Assembly (NCBI GenBank): GCA_009746045.1
Contig: RPFO01001575.1
Coordinates: forward strand, 1 to 27,368
Length of the DNA: 27,368 nucleotides
Direction: 5' to 3'
Origin: Mesostigma viride
Lineage: Eukaryota; Streptophyta; Mesostigmatophyceae; Mesostigmatales; Mesostigmataceae
In this document: one piece after another, positions 1 to 8,436 of the stretch
Layout of the letters: each line of letters opens with the position of its first letter
Numbering within the stretch: the first letter of the stretch is position 1
The notes under the pieces: generated by a model
What the model was told of the DNA's origin: nothing
Databases searched by the model: none
The model's input: the letters and a program-made list of their open reading frames with translations, nothing else
Translations under genes and position numbers: made by a program

Positions 1-369
1 AGAAGGAGAGAGAGATTGTCTTGAGAAGACGGAAGTGTAGGGTATGCGTAGACTTACAAGAAGGGGGCGGGCTGGACCACATCTGAGATTTTTTTTTACC
101 GATAGCTAGTGCATGGACAAGGTGGGCACTATGACAACAGATAAAGTCGGCGCGTATGTAAATGGGGGGCAGTGTGATGATGGCAGTTATGTTTCCACTC
201 ATTGTGGATAAGGGAAATGTATTGTGTGGTCATGGGTTGGGGGGCATATTAGTAGGTATTAGTTAGGTTGTAATGGCCACTTGCTACCCCCTTGGTTTTG
301 CTTTTAAACGGGGGGGAGAGTGGCGAAACTACGAGACAAACAATCGTACTGGGTCAATCGAAATCATAC
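1..369. other. Non-coding left flank
   Basis: No convincing gene, RNA or repeat is visible here. The stretch has G-runs (for example near 221-245 and 309-317) and a T-run at 89-97, with no long open frame on either strand. Confidence 0.5.
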
Positions 370-594
370 ATGACGATTCTAAGCGTGTGGACGGATGATG
401 AGGAGGGGATCAGACAGTAACAAATTACGGAGTGTAATGCGTCGACGAGCATCGACAAGGCTCGAAAAGAGTTTTGTGGCCTGGAGTATCAGGCGGCAAA
501 ACTTAACAAAGATCTTCTCGTAAAAAACAGCGCTCGTAAGGCGTTGATCGCGTTTAGAGACCAAGGGCGAGATTTTGAGCACTCTGTTGGAGGC
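370..594 (+). pseudogene. Possible gene remnant with an in-frame stop
   Basis: An ATG at 370 opens a frame that meets TAA after 16 codons (418-420). The same frame then stays open for about 58 codons to a TAA at 592-594. The second part is rich in Lys, Arg, Glu and Ala and reads like ordinary coding sequence, including a segment KEFCGLEYQAAKLNKDLL. I recognise no family. It could be a decayed small gene or chance. The opposite-strand ORF over the same bases (379-582) looks less protein-like. Confidence is low. Confidence 0.22.
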
Positions 595-783
595 TAATGG
601 ACTAGGCTTGATGGAGTTTTGAGAGACCGAGGTACTTGTCCTCGCAAATCCTCGCGCGACTCGAGAGCCCGTGCCATGGCCCCAAACACGGTTTAAGCTA
701 ACAGCGGATAGACTCGGGTATCCTTAATACACGATTCTTTAATGTGAATGGAAGTGTATATGCGCCCATGGCCTCCTAAAGAA

Positions 784-1847
784 GCAGGATCCCTGCGAGC
801 CGACAACGTGTACGTCCAGAAGGGCATCCTGTCACGACTCCAACATGCTCACCCGTCTCACCCGTTCGAATGGGCCGGTTCTTCAAGTTCGTGTCCACCG
901 TGAGCGAGAATGGGGCCACAACATCCTCGAGTTCCAGATCTCAACCCCGTCACCGGGGCGTACGAGGCCTGGGCTCCATCGGCCCGAGACAAGGCAGCTG
1001 CCCAAGCACTATGACGGGGAGGATACCGCCACGTACATGAAGATAGCCGAGTACTGCGACGACGACCTGCGCTCGACAGCACCAGAGCTGGACCTTCAGC
1101 GACCGCGCCGGAGAGCTGGGCCCTTCGCGAAGGACTCGCAACTGCCCTCCTCCTACGAGTGGAGCTCGCGGAGAAGGAGGCGCTCCTGGCGGCCTGCGCG
1201 CTGACCGTGAGACAGATGCCGCGCACGGGGGACGCAGGAATACGGCGACTTGGACTTTCGACGGCGGGGTGTGGCTCAGCGCAAGCTCACCGTCACCTAC
1301 CGAGCGGGGGGCACTTCCCTCGCGAGCTCCTGCTCCTGGTCCCCTCCGCATTCCCACTGAACAACAAATACGTGGTTCAGATGTACATGTGGCTGCCCCT
1401 CGTGGTGCAGGCCCACGTCCCCGCCATACTCGAGCTGTCCATCGCGCACCACCAGCACCTGTCCAACCCCGTTTACGCCCTCAACAACCCCCTGTTCTCG
1501 CCCTCCCCCCCGCCATCCTGCCGCAATGGAGCGGGACCACCTTCCGGGTGGTCGTGGTGCCGAACAAAACGCCCGCCCAGTCCGGCCCCGTCCTCATGGA
1601 CATCGGGAAGGTGACCTGGGACAACCCGGGCGGGGGCGTCACCGGGCTGAACGGCGTGCTGGCCTCCTCGAAGGTGGTGCAGGCGACGGATCCCAATCAG
1701 CAAAAGTTTTTGGATGACGCCGACCCGGACAAGCGGTGCCCCGTGATCATCACGTCCGCCAACAACCTGATAATATTTACCGACCAGCGCCCGATAGAGT
1801 TCACTGTGCACGCGGAGGGGGTGCCTACTTCCTTCGTGTACAGGTGA
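784..1847 (+). pseudogene. Virus-like unknown (possibly structural) protein, multiply frameshifted
   Basis: Protein-like sequence runs along the plus strand for about 1 kb, but it moves between all three frames at least five times. Examples are NPVTGAYEAWAPSARDKA near 943-1005, YDGEDTATYMKIAEYCDDD near 1009-1065, EYGDLDFRRRGVAQRKLTV near 1238-1295, a hydrophobic stretch starting PSAFPLNNKYVVQMYMWLP near 1345-1400, and a C-terminal part from about 1512 to the stop at 1845-1847. Two shifts lie at or near homopolymers (C7 near 1503-1510, G6 near 1306-1311). The segments read as one ancestral protein of roughly 340 residues. The beta-rich, Asn/Pro-rich character would suit a capsid-type protein, but I cannot name a family. 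It converges on the KilA-N/Bro-like gene. It is either a true pseudogene or a gene damaged by sequencing indels. Confidence 0.5.
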
Positions 1848-1910
1848 AGAACGATAAATGGGTATTTTCATTCAATAACACAAATGCTTTATTAACTCAG
1901 GCAACGGACA

Positions 1911-2819
1911 TCACGAGCAAACGCGCTTCCTGGCCTGGGTCTCGGCGATCAGCCTCTTGTAGTCTTCTCTTTTGTTCTTATTGGCCAGCGCAAACGACCT
2001 GGGCTGCGGTTTGCTAGCTTCCTCGTGCATCTTAAGGCGCTCAAACACCGGGAACAGCTCCCTGCCTATGTTGTCGATGCTGGCGGAGGGGTTCTCCCCC
2101 CTGGATATCGCGTTCCTGTTGAGTATGTTCATCAGGTCGATGCCCGCGCAGACGCTCTCGGTGAGGTAGTCGCGCGTCGAGTCGCCCCTCTTCATCTGAT
2201 GCAGCTCGCGGATCTCGCGGGTGTGCATCCCGGTGGCCGTGTAGTTTTCGACCTCGTTAATGTGCGCGTACACCCTGGCCGGGTTACGAGCCAACGAGGG
2301 GGCGCCACTCTCCTTCACGGCCTGCATGTGGCTTTTGGTGGACTCACAACTCTTCACGCGTTGGTCGTCCTTCAGCCGCGAGTCCCTGGCATCCGCGCGG
2401 GCGTATATTTCGTCGGCCAGCGACCGGTCCGCGTCCAGGTACCGCTCAAACAACGTCGCAAGCATGTCGCGAAAGGAAGCGGCCCGTCTGCCGGGCAGCA
2501 GCTGGACGATCTTGATGACACCTGGTCGGTCGATGACAGGCGTGTCTCGCTGACCGGCGCCGGGAAATTTGAAGTGTCTACATCCAGATGACACCTCTGG
2601 GTACTCTTTCTCGAGGCGTCCGAACGCGTTACTCGCCATCTGATTCGCCTTATCTTTAAAGACACCGTCTTCGGTCATGAATAGAACAGATTTGATGATA
2701 TCGATGACGGATATCTTGCCATCGGGCGTCACTCGTATCTTGTTTGCGAAGGGGTCCTCCCCCGGCATGTCGCGCGAGGGCCGCAGATACATAACAACCG
2801 CCCGGAACGCCATGGTCAT
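1911..2819 (-). CDS. KilA-N/Bro-N-like DNA-binding protein
   Basis: A 302-aa protein if the first true ATG (2819-2817) is used. An in-frame ATG at 2813-2811 has a better Kozak context. The longer ORF to 2915 begins at a TTG and is unlikely to be the real start. Residues about 25-140 form one compact domain, with VIDIIKSVLFMTEDGVFKDK, then RDTPVIDRPGVIKIVQLLPG, then ERYLDADRSLADEI. This type of sequence recurs next to KilA-N/Bro/MSV199 regulators in large DNA viruses and in protist genomes; that is family recollection, not a database hit. The C-terminal half is charged, helical and ends in a basic tail. A TATA box lies about 45 bp upstream of the ATG. A nuclear or virus-factory DNA-binding role is inferred from the fold family only. 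Confidence 0.62.
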   Translation of the reverse strand: MTMAFRAVVMYLRPSRDMPGEDPFANKIRVTPDGKISVIDIIKSVLFMTEDGVFKDKANQMASNAFGRLEKEYPEVSSGCRHFKFPGAGQRDTPVIDRPGVIKIVQLLPGRRAASFRDMLATLFERYLDADRSLADEIYARADARDSRLKDDQRVKSCESTKSHMQAVKESGAPSLARNPARVYAHINEVENYTATGMHTREIRELHQMKRGDSTRDYLTESVCAGIDLMNILNRNAISRGENPSASIDNIGRELFPVFERLKMHEEASKPQPRSFALANKNKREDYKRLIAETQARKRVCS

Positions 2820-2863
2820 GTACTTGTCACCGGCTGTTATTGACTCGTGGAGATATGTTATCC

Positions 2864-2874
2864 CTTTATATAAG
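2864..2874 (-). promoter_or_regulatory. TATA box of the KilA-N/Bro-like gene
   Basis: On the minus strand the sequence reads CTTATATAAAG. It lies about 45 bp upstream of the first ATG (2819), at the right distance for a short leader. Upstream of it is a 16-codon upstream ORF (ATG at about 2941). Confidence 0.55.
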
Positions 2875-2968
2875 CGCAAAGTGATGCGCCTACCGGTCTT
2901 GGTAGCTGTTAACAAGTTCTTTGATGGTGTTTGTCTCCATCGTCTTCGTGTCTTTGAGTTTTTAGAAA

Positions 2969-3448
2969 CTATTTAAACCTTTCGTTATTTTGGATGTTCG
3001 AGCATGTTGTCAAGTTTTTGGTGTACAAGGATTTTGATGGCCTCCTGTTTTTGGGATGGCCTCCGCGAACCCGTCGCGCGTGACGTTTAAGAACTTGCAC
3101 CAACTTGGTTGCTTTCTCAGCTTTTAGAATTTCATACACGTTGGCCTCATGAAACACTATGGTGTCACCAGCATCATAAGGTTGCGTGTATACGAGGTTG
3201 TTGTCGACGGTGCCCTCTAGACGTGGGCGAGACACGCGCGTCACTTGAACCCAGAAACGCTCTTTTGTGTTAGATATCTTGACAAAATCCCCCGGTCGTA
3301 TCGAAGACAACCTATCCCTCGAAGGCACTTTAAAAGTGCGCGGATGTTCGCGGTGCATAACCTGCGCATCTACCAATGGCACACTCAATCCGGAACGCAT
3401 TAAATTTTTAATTATAAGTACGAAATTTTTTAAACTGAGTCGCCACAT
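2969..3448 (-). CDS. DUF2314-like small protein
   Basis: A 159-aa protein from ATG 3448; ATG 3400 is an alternative and sits right after an AT-rich TATA-like stretch (3401-3418). The central part has the order typical of DUF2314 proteins: HREHPRTFKVPSRDRLSSI, then RPGDFVKIS, then RFWVQVTRV, then a GTVDNNLV turn, and finally DAGDTIVFHEANVYEI. This matches the family pattern of a Pro-Ser motif, a G-D-x-V-K strand, an aromatic W-V strand, a G-x-x-x-N turn and a final strand. The function of the family is not established. The C-terminus adds a basic Lys/Arg-rich tail of about 45 residues. The gene runs in the same direction as its neighbours, with about 27 bp to the next ORF upstream. Confidence 0.6.
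   Translation of the reverse strand: MWRLSLKNFVLIIKNLMRSGLSVPLVDAQVMHREHPRTFKVPSRDRLSSIRPGDFVKISNTKERFWVQVTRVSRPRLEGTVDNNLVYTQPYDAGDTIVFHEANVYEILKAEKATKLVQVLKRHARRVRGGHPKNRRPSKSLYTKNLTTCSNIQNNERFK
3401..3418 (-). promoter_or_regulatory. AT-rich TATA-like element inside or upstream of the DUF2314-like gene
   Basis: Minus strand reads CTTATAATTAAAAATTTA and ends directly before the ATG at 3400. If it is a promoter, transcription would start inside the longer ORF, and a downstream ATG near 3360 would be used. Confidence 0.3.
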
Positions 3449-3475
3449 CAAAATCAATACGATTCCACAAAACCA

Positions 3476-4027
3476 TCAAGTACGGTCAAAAAACTTTCTG
3501 ATATCGTGGGTGTTCAGTTTCTTGAGCCTCTTGGCCTCCCTCTCCTCCCTATCCGCCTTCTTGGCGGCCTCCTTCTCTCTCTTCTTCCTCTCCTCGTACT
3601 CTCGCGCCCTCTGGGCACGAAAGGCCACCGCGGCCTTCTCGGCCTCCCTGCCTAATCGCTGCTCCCTGTCGAGGGTGACGGCCTTCACCACCTTCTCGTC
3701 CTCCAGCAAAAACAACTTGTCCATGTCAACCCCCAAGGAAGACGGCACGCGTTTTGCCACCCTGGCCCTGGCCTTTAACATATCCTGGCGGTGGTGGGGA
3801 GACAGCCCCTCTGCCATCAGGTATCTGGACAGGGTGTGGTACCTCCTGAGGATGACAGAGGGCTCTGTGGGGGACTCTGTATCCAGCATGGTCTTAAATT
3901 TGTCAAACTTCGCCGTGCAGGCGTCGGAAATGTCGATGCTCCCATCCAGCAAGTATTCCCACAGCAGCTGCTGGTCCTCCCCACTCAGCTGGTTGGTCTC
4001 ATCAAAAACTGCCTGCACATTGCCCAT
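3476..4027 (-). CDS. Unknown basic helical protein, downstream half of an overlapping ORF pair
   Basis: A 183-aa ORF with ATG at 4027. The N-terminal 60 residues are acidic and helical, starting MGNVQAVFDETNQLSGEDQQ. Residues 120-183 are very rich in Lys, Arg, Glu and Ala and should form a long charged helix ending in KKLNTHDIRKFFDRT. No family is recognised. It overlaps the 119-aa ORF at 4002-4361 by 26 bases in a different frame. The two may be one protein joined by splicing or by a frameshift: acceptor-like sequences ending in CAG lie in the overlap upstream of the ATG. They may also be two proteins. The next gene downstream (DUF2314-like) starts 27 bp away. Confidence 0.5.
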   Translation of the reverse strand: MGNVQAVFDETNQLSGEDQQLLWEYLLDGSIDISDACTAKFDKFKTMLDTESPTEPSVILRRYHTLSRYLMAEGLSPHHRQDMLKARARVAKRVPSSLGVDMDKLFLLEDEKVVKAVTLDREQRLGREAEKAAVAFRAQRAREYEERKKREKEAAKKADREEREAKRLKKLNTHDIRKFFDRT

Positions 4028-4361
4028 CTGTCTCTGTAGAGAAGAAATCTTCTGGCTCTGACAAAAGGTAAATCAGCTCCTGCTCCAATTCTCGCCGCAG
4101 TTGCTCGCTTTCGGCCGCGCTCCCGGGCGTATCGGGCTCTTTACGCCGGGCCTGCTCGGACTGCTTGTATCTTTCCAGCCACTGCAGGATGAAGGGAGGT
4201 GTGAAATTCTCCCAATCCTCCTGGGTGCCACCCCAGCTGGGGGATGAGTCCAGCGGAGAAGAGGAGAGCAGGAAGCTCCAATCCACAGAGTTCAGGAGGG
4301 ACTGCCCCCCCACTGGTTGCTGCTGATGAATTTCCTCAGGAGTATGGAGCTCTGGTGACAT
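4002..4361 (-). CDS. Unknown acidic protein, upstream half of an overlapping ORF pair
   Basis: A 119-aa ORF. Its ATG (4361) directly follows the acceptor-like sequence TTCTTTTCCCAG, so an upstream 5'UTR exon is likely. The protein is rich in Ser, Pro and Glu, with a stretch of SLLNSVDWSFLLSSSPLDSS followed by a helical segment PPFILQWLERYKQSEQARR and an acidic end. It has the look of an activation or interaction region rather than an enzyme. It ends 26 bases inside the next ORF, near a TTTTT run at about 4003-4007 where a shift could occur. Homology is not recognised. Confidence 0.42.
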   Translation of the reverse strand: MSPELHTPEEIHQQQPVGGQSLLNSVDWSFLLSSSPLDSSPSWGGTQEDWENFTPPFILQWLERYKQSEQARRKEPDTPGSAAESEQLRRELEQELIYLLSEPEDFFSTETDGQCAGSF

Positions 4362-4389
4362 CTGGGAAAAGAATCAGCATGAGACACCA

Positions 4390-5462
4390 TGCACAAGGAG
4401 GAAACGCGGCAGAAAACGGATAAAACAACTCTCTCAATGCATGTGAAAAATCCAGGGAAAGCAGGATTGAACAATTCAGGGAATTCTTTGACTGATTCCT
4501 CCTTGGAGGCCTGCCACACTGACTTATTACAGGCTGCAGAATCCAAATGCATCCTCCAATTGCCCCATTACCTGTGCCAAACCCTTGTGCTGTTCTTGTT
4601 TTTCAGAGCGCAGACTCGGCGAAGTTGCGGATGATGGCCGCTTGTCCCAATAAATTCCGCGCACCTGGCGGAATTCCAAGTGGCCCCCGTCAGCCCGGCT
4701 GTTATTCCCGGGAAGCGCGCCAGTCCGGCCAAGTTCGAAGTGAGCTCCCCTCATGTAACTCACAAATATCTGACACTTTTCCACTGACATCTGGCCAAAA
4801 TCTTTGTGAGTGTCTGCCATATATGATTTGCTACCCGGCCCTAAACGCAAAATCTGACGGCGTGCCGTCAGTCGAACGACGAAAGCGGCGGAATAAGGGT
4901 GTCGCTTCGGGTAACCGGCGGATGTCAGGAGTGGGGCCCTCGTCATTCAGGCTGTTATTCCCTGGAAGCGCGCCAGCCCGGCCAAATTCGAAAGTCCTGA
5001 ATCTTTTGCTTCCCTGCTGCAACTCTCAAATATCTGGCACTTGTTTACAAAATCTTCATCAGGATCTGCAAGTTGAGATTTGATCATTTTTTAATCGATT
5101 TATTATTTTTCTACCCTGCCTTGAGACCAAATCGGACGGCGTACCGTCAGTCGAATGACGACAGCGGCGGAAAAAGAGTGTCGCTTTGGGTACCCGGCAG
5201 ATGTCAGAATGGTGTCACAAGTGAGGGGTGAGGCGGCCACCCGGCCGTAACGGCGTAATCGGGCGGGACACCCTCGGTTATGTGGCGCCAGCGGCGGTAA
5301 AAGCGCGCCAAAGATCACAAGCGGCTGGAATATGTTAAGTGGCCACCCAAGACACTTCAGACATTCAAGACACAGCCTCCCCTGGACAGCCAGTCTTCAC
5401 AGTCTTTACCCAGTCTTCACACTGTCACCACCAACCCAATCCATCTCTCTGCCTGGACACAG
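4390..5462. other. Non-coding region between divergent genes
   Basis: This kilobase separates the minus-strand ORF pair from the plus-strand coiled-coil gene and should hold both promoters. Its middle is a duplicated block (4678-5210). No open frame here looks protein-like apart from repeat-derived ORFs. The 5330-5462 part is rich in CA/TC words and leads into the first exon of the next gene. Confidence 0.5.
4678..5210. repeat. Imperfect tandem duplication of a ~270-bp block
   Basis: Two sub-blocks occur twice in the same order. The first contains GGCTGTTATTCCC and AAGCGCGCCAG (about 4695-4725 and about 4949-4978), followed by an AAATATCTG(A/G)CACTT word. The second contains the palindrome GACGGCGTGCCGTC or GACGGCGTACCGTC, followed by CAGTCGAA(C/T)GACGA and a GTGTCGCTT word (about 4856-4910 and about 5136-5190). 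The copies have diverged, so this is an old duplication or two members of a repeat family. Confidence 0.6.
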
Positions 5463-7583
5463 ATGTCCATTGTCATGGCTACTACTCTTGGGACTTCATC
5501 GGGCAGCGCCGGCAGGAATGCGGTGAGTGCTGCCTTTTTGCTGTCCTTGCAAAGTTGTTGTGATCCTGCCAATGCAGGCCTCTTTAGTTTTTCTATCCAG
5601 GCCAGGAGGGGCACTTTCATTGCAATCATGTTTTTGGTTGCTTCACATTCCGTTTGCCGCCGCTTATCCGGCATGTGCAAGCATTCAGAAGTTATTTGTA
5701 CAATGCAGGAGGGTTGGTAGCACTTTCTTGGGCCCTTAAAGCTTTCATTACCCTAGATTTTCCTGGCTGCTTCATCCGTTTGCCGCCGCCTGTCCGAAAC
5801 TGTGCAGGCATTCAAAGGCTTTTTGTACAATGCAGGACTGGTGGATCCACTTTCTTGAACCCTTTCAGCACCCCCTATATTTTCCTGGCTGCTTCATCCG
5901 TTTGCCGCCGCCTGTCCGAAACTGTGCAGGCATTCACAGGCTTTTTGTACAATGCAGGACTGTTGGATCCACTTTCTTGAACCCTTTCAGCACCCCTTAT
6001 ATTTTCCTGGCTGCTTCATCCGTTTGCCGCCGCCTGTCCGAAACTGTGCAGGCATTCACAGGCTTTTTGTACAATGCAGGACTGCTGGATCCACTGTCTT
6101 GGGCCCTTTCGTTTCAGCTCACTTCAATTTTCCCTTTGCTGCTTTACCTGACTGCGCTTATTATCCTGTGCACATGCAGAACCGGCAGCAGTTAAACATC
6201 AACGACCCCAACGCATACATCCCCATGGAAAGGTGGAAGGGGCTCGACAAATGCATCCACGCCCTCACGGACTATCCGGGGCATAAGGATGTCCGGGAGG
6301 CGCTGGATGCCGCGCTCCAGGAACGCGGTCTGAGAAACCCATCGTGGAAGGCCGGGCGGGGCGGCCACTCGCTACACCCAATTCTGGCGTACCACGTGTG
6401 CCTTAACAACCCCGAGCTGGCGAGTGAGCTCCCCCTGCTAGTCAAGTACTTCCACAACAACGGATGGGAGCTTCCCGACCAGGGCCTGCGGGAGCTGGAG
6501 CAGGCCAGCCGGGTGAGCCCTCACACCCCAGTGTTCGAGCGCAACGAAGTCGCGGACCGGCTCAAGGAGGAGCTGAAGGAGAAAGAAAAGGAGCTGAAGG
6601 AGCAGCAACTGGACTTCGGGCGCCAGATCGACGTGTACAAGCAGCAGCAGGCCCAGGACAACGCGAGCATGGTCGCCATAAACCGCGCGCACCTCGAGAT
6701 GGTGAAGGAGAACCACGAGCTTGTGAGCGAAATCTCCGACCGCGTGGAGGAGATATCCAAGCTGACGGAGGAGAACGCCGTACTGCGGCTGGAGCTGAAG
6801 GAGAGTTGCGATATGGTCGAGCGCCTGCAGCAGGAGCTCCAGGAGGAGGAGGAGAGGCGCCTCCTGGAGCTGCAGCGGGCGGGAGAGGTCGCCACCAAGG
6901 AGCTGCAGAGGTTCCGGGAGCATGCCGAGAGAGAGACCGCCCAGAAGGTGGCGGACATCGAGAAGGCCCTGAACGACATCACCGAGAGGGAGGTTCAGAA
7001 GCACGCCGGGCAGCTGGCCAGCGAGCTGGTCGCCGTCAAGGGGCGGCTTGACGAGAGCCGCGACGAAATCGCGAGGCTGACGGAGAAGCTGGAGGAGACG
7101 GACGCGAAGTTGCGGGACGAGATGCGGGACTCGGCGGTGATGGAGATGCAGCTGGGGTGGAAGGCGGACGGGTACGACAAACTCAGCCAGGAGAAGGAGA
7201 TCATCGACAAGGTTTACGAGCGGGTCACCACGGGGGTGCGAACGATCAAGGCGCTCGGCCTCGGAACCGCCTCCCTGACGCTGACCAAGCAGCTCATGGT
7301 CGAGATCGCGACCGAGTTCGCCAGGGTGTCCAGGTGCTGCCCGCACGCTGTCCGTGGGCTCCCGGGGTACGTGCACGACATGGTGGAGTTCCGGGTGACC
7401 CAGATCTTCGCGCGCAAGTGGACCAGGCTGGTGCTGGCGTGCGACCGCCACCGCTGGTCCCTGGAGATGGCGCGCCTCTACGTGACCGTCACCGAGCCGC
7501 TGGGCGGTGGCGCGCGGATCAGCGGGCACCCCACCATCCCCGACGGGGTGCTGACCCTCGTCGACCTGGCCACCCTCGAGTAG
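5463..7583 (+). CDS. KilA-N-like N-terminal domain with long coiled coil (two exons)
   Basis: Exon 1 is proposed at 5463-5522, ending before GTGAGT. Exon 2 runs 6180-7583 after the acceptor CACATGCAG. Both junctions are phase 0, giving about 487 residues. An unspliced start at ATG 6174 gives 469. The first ~130 residues of exon 2 form a globular domain with GRGGHSLHPILAYHVCLNNP, which resembles the end of the KilA-N fold (a conserved Pro, then hydrophobic helices). About residues 155-390 are a coiled coil rich in Glu, Lys, Gln and Leu. The last ~100 residues are globular, with VSRCCPHAVRGLPGYVHDMV. The gene is very GC-rich. A DNA-binding or scaffolding role is inferred. The assignment to KilA-N is by pattern only. 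Confidence 0.62.
5523..6179 (+). other. Predicted intron of the coiled-coil gene
   Basis: A 657-bp GT-AG interval with a strong donor (GTGAGT at 5523). It ends at TGTGCACATGCAG and joins two phase-0 exon ends. It carries four copies of a ~122-bp repeat, each with its own acceptor-like end. Confidence 0.55.
5636..6105 (+). repeat. 122-bp tandem repeats inside the intron
   Basis: One diverged and three close copies begin near 5636, 5761, 5883 and 6005. Each has CCGTTTGCCGCCGCCTGTCC (the first copy diverged), a GTGCAGGCATTCA word and TTTTTGTACAATGCAG. The unit length is 122 bp for the last copies. CAG ends fall at about 5708, 5835, 5957 and 6079. Confidence 0.8.
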
Positions 7584-7589
7584 ATTTGC

Positions 7590-7860
7590 CCGGATCGGAT
7601 TTTTGTCTGCAGCGTCGTGTCGGTGTGGTTTTTGATAGGCGGCTCTTTGGATCGGCGCACTAGGTGCTGGCCGACGCTTTTAAAGGCAACTGGGTTATCT
7701 TTTTCTCTTGAGATCTGATGTAGACCATCTATTATTAATTCCCAGTCAGCAGGCATATTATTGACATCCCAACCATTTTCAATGGCTATTTTTTGCCTTA
7801 ATTTGTCTAATGTGTACCCAAGTTCATTTTCTATGTCTTGCGCTGTTGGTATAGCTAGAG
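7590..7860 (-). pseudogene. AT-rich coding-like fragment next to the SNase gene
   Basis: The minus strand is open here in a frame shifted relative to the SNase gene, starting IPTAQDIENELGYTLDKLRQ and continuing with NGWDVNNMPADWELIIDGLH. It reads like real protein of about 85 residues. It is much more AT-rich than the flanking genes, has no start codon of its own and runs into antisense of the coiled-coil gene. It may be a fragment of a transposon or host exon that replaced the end of the SNase gene. No family is recognised. Confidence 0.35.
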
Positions 7861-8391
7861 GGCCTTGCAGTGTCCCTCGGCTCGCATGACCTCGTTGATG
7901 CACAGGTTGGTGTCCTTGTCCACCAACCAGCCCAGCACGCGACCGAACGCGTCGTTGGAGTGACAGCGCAGCTCCAGGATCTTCGTGTTTTTGTCCACTC
8001 TCTCCTGTATGTCCGCCTGGCTCATCCCCTCGTCGTGGTCGTCCCACGAGACGTTGGTGGTCAGCTGGAGCAGTCTCTTTCTGGCCAGTCTCGCGCGTTG
8101 TATAATAGCGTCCCTCTGCGGGACGTAGCGGAACGGCTTCAGCTCTTCCGTGTCGATACCCAGCAGCCGGACGGTCACCTTCATAGGCTGGCGTGTCCAG
8201 GGGTTCAGCGTGATTATTTTAACCGTGTCCCCGTCGCACACCTGGCACACCTTGCACTCTTTGAACACCAGCCCGTAAAAGGAGAAGGGCTTCACCTCGC
8301 TGTTCGTCAACGTAGCCAGGTCGGGCGCGGTCTCGCGGTCCCGCGGCATCAGTCCGGAGCTAACGGTCTTCAGCAATCGCGCGAACGACAT
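7855..8391 (-). CDS. Staphylococcal-nuclease-fold (SNase-like) nuclease
   Basis: A 178-aa protein starting at ATG 8391. The SNase core begins near residue 40. VCDGDTVKI (residues 51-59) holds the metal-binding aspartates. VRLLGIDTEEL (74-84) holds Arg75, Asp80 and Glu82/83. FGRVLGWL (149-156) holds Arg151. So the Arg-Glu-Arg catalytic set of the family looks intact. There is an unusually long, charged insertion between the two halves (about 85-140). The C-terminus stops at GHCKAL, just where a family member usually has a short final helix, and the base composition changes abruptly there, so the end may be replaced. The family cleaves DNA and RNA with Ca2+. Such genes are common in large DNA viruses. 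No signal peptide is seen. Confidence 0.8.
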   Translation of the reverse strand: MSFARLLKTVSSGLMPRDRETAPDLATLTNSEVKPFSFYGLVFKECKVCQVCDGDTVKIITLNPWTRQPMKVTVRLLGIDTEELKPFRYVPQRDAIIQRARLARKRLLQLTTNVSWDDHDEGMSQADIQERVDKNTKILELRCHSNDAFGRVLGWLVDKDTNLCINEVMRAEGHCKAL

Positions 8392-8410
8392 CGTGTTATA
8401 CTAAGCAAGC

Positions 8411-8417
8411 GAGATAA
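8411..8417 (-). promoter_or_regulatory. TTATCTC motif upstream of the SNase gene
   Basis: Minus strand TTATCTC, 26 bases before the ATG at 8391, followed by TATAAC about 8 bases before the ATG. The same word stands 24 bases before the HNH gene. This may be a short viral-type promoter element; that is an inference from two sites only. Confidence 0.3.
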
Positions 8418-8436
8418 TTGATTGGATGATACTAGA

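Noticed and set aside
2820-2915. Longer start for the KilA-N/Bro-like gene
   Set aside because: The upstream start codon is TTG and the TATA box lies inside this extension.
3998-4012. Programmed ribosomal frameshift site in the ORF pair
   Set aside because: The T5 run is not a standard slippery heptamer, and the shift needed is +1; splicing or an indel is simpler.
6438-7529. 363-codon minus-strand ORF
   Set aside because: Antisense shadow of the coiled-coil gene; Leu/His/Gln-rich content is typical of reversed GC-rich Glu/Lys codons.
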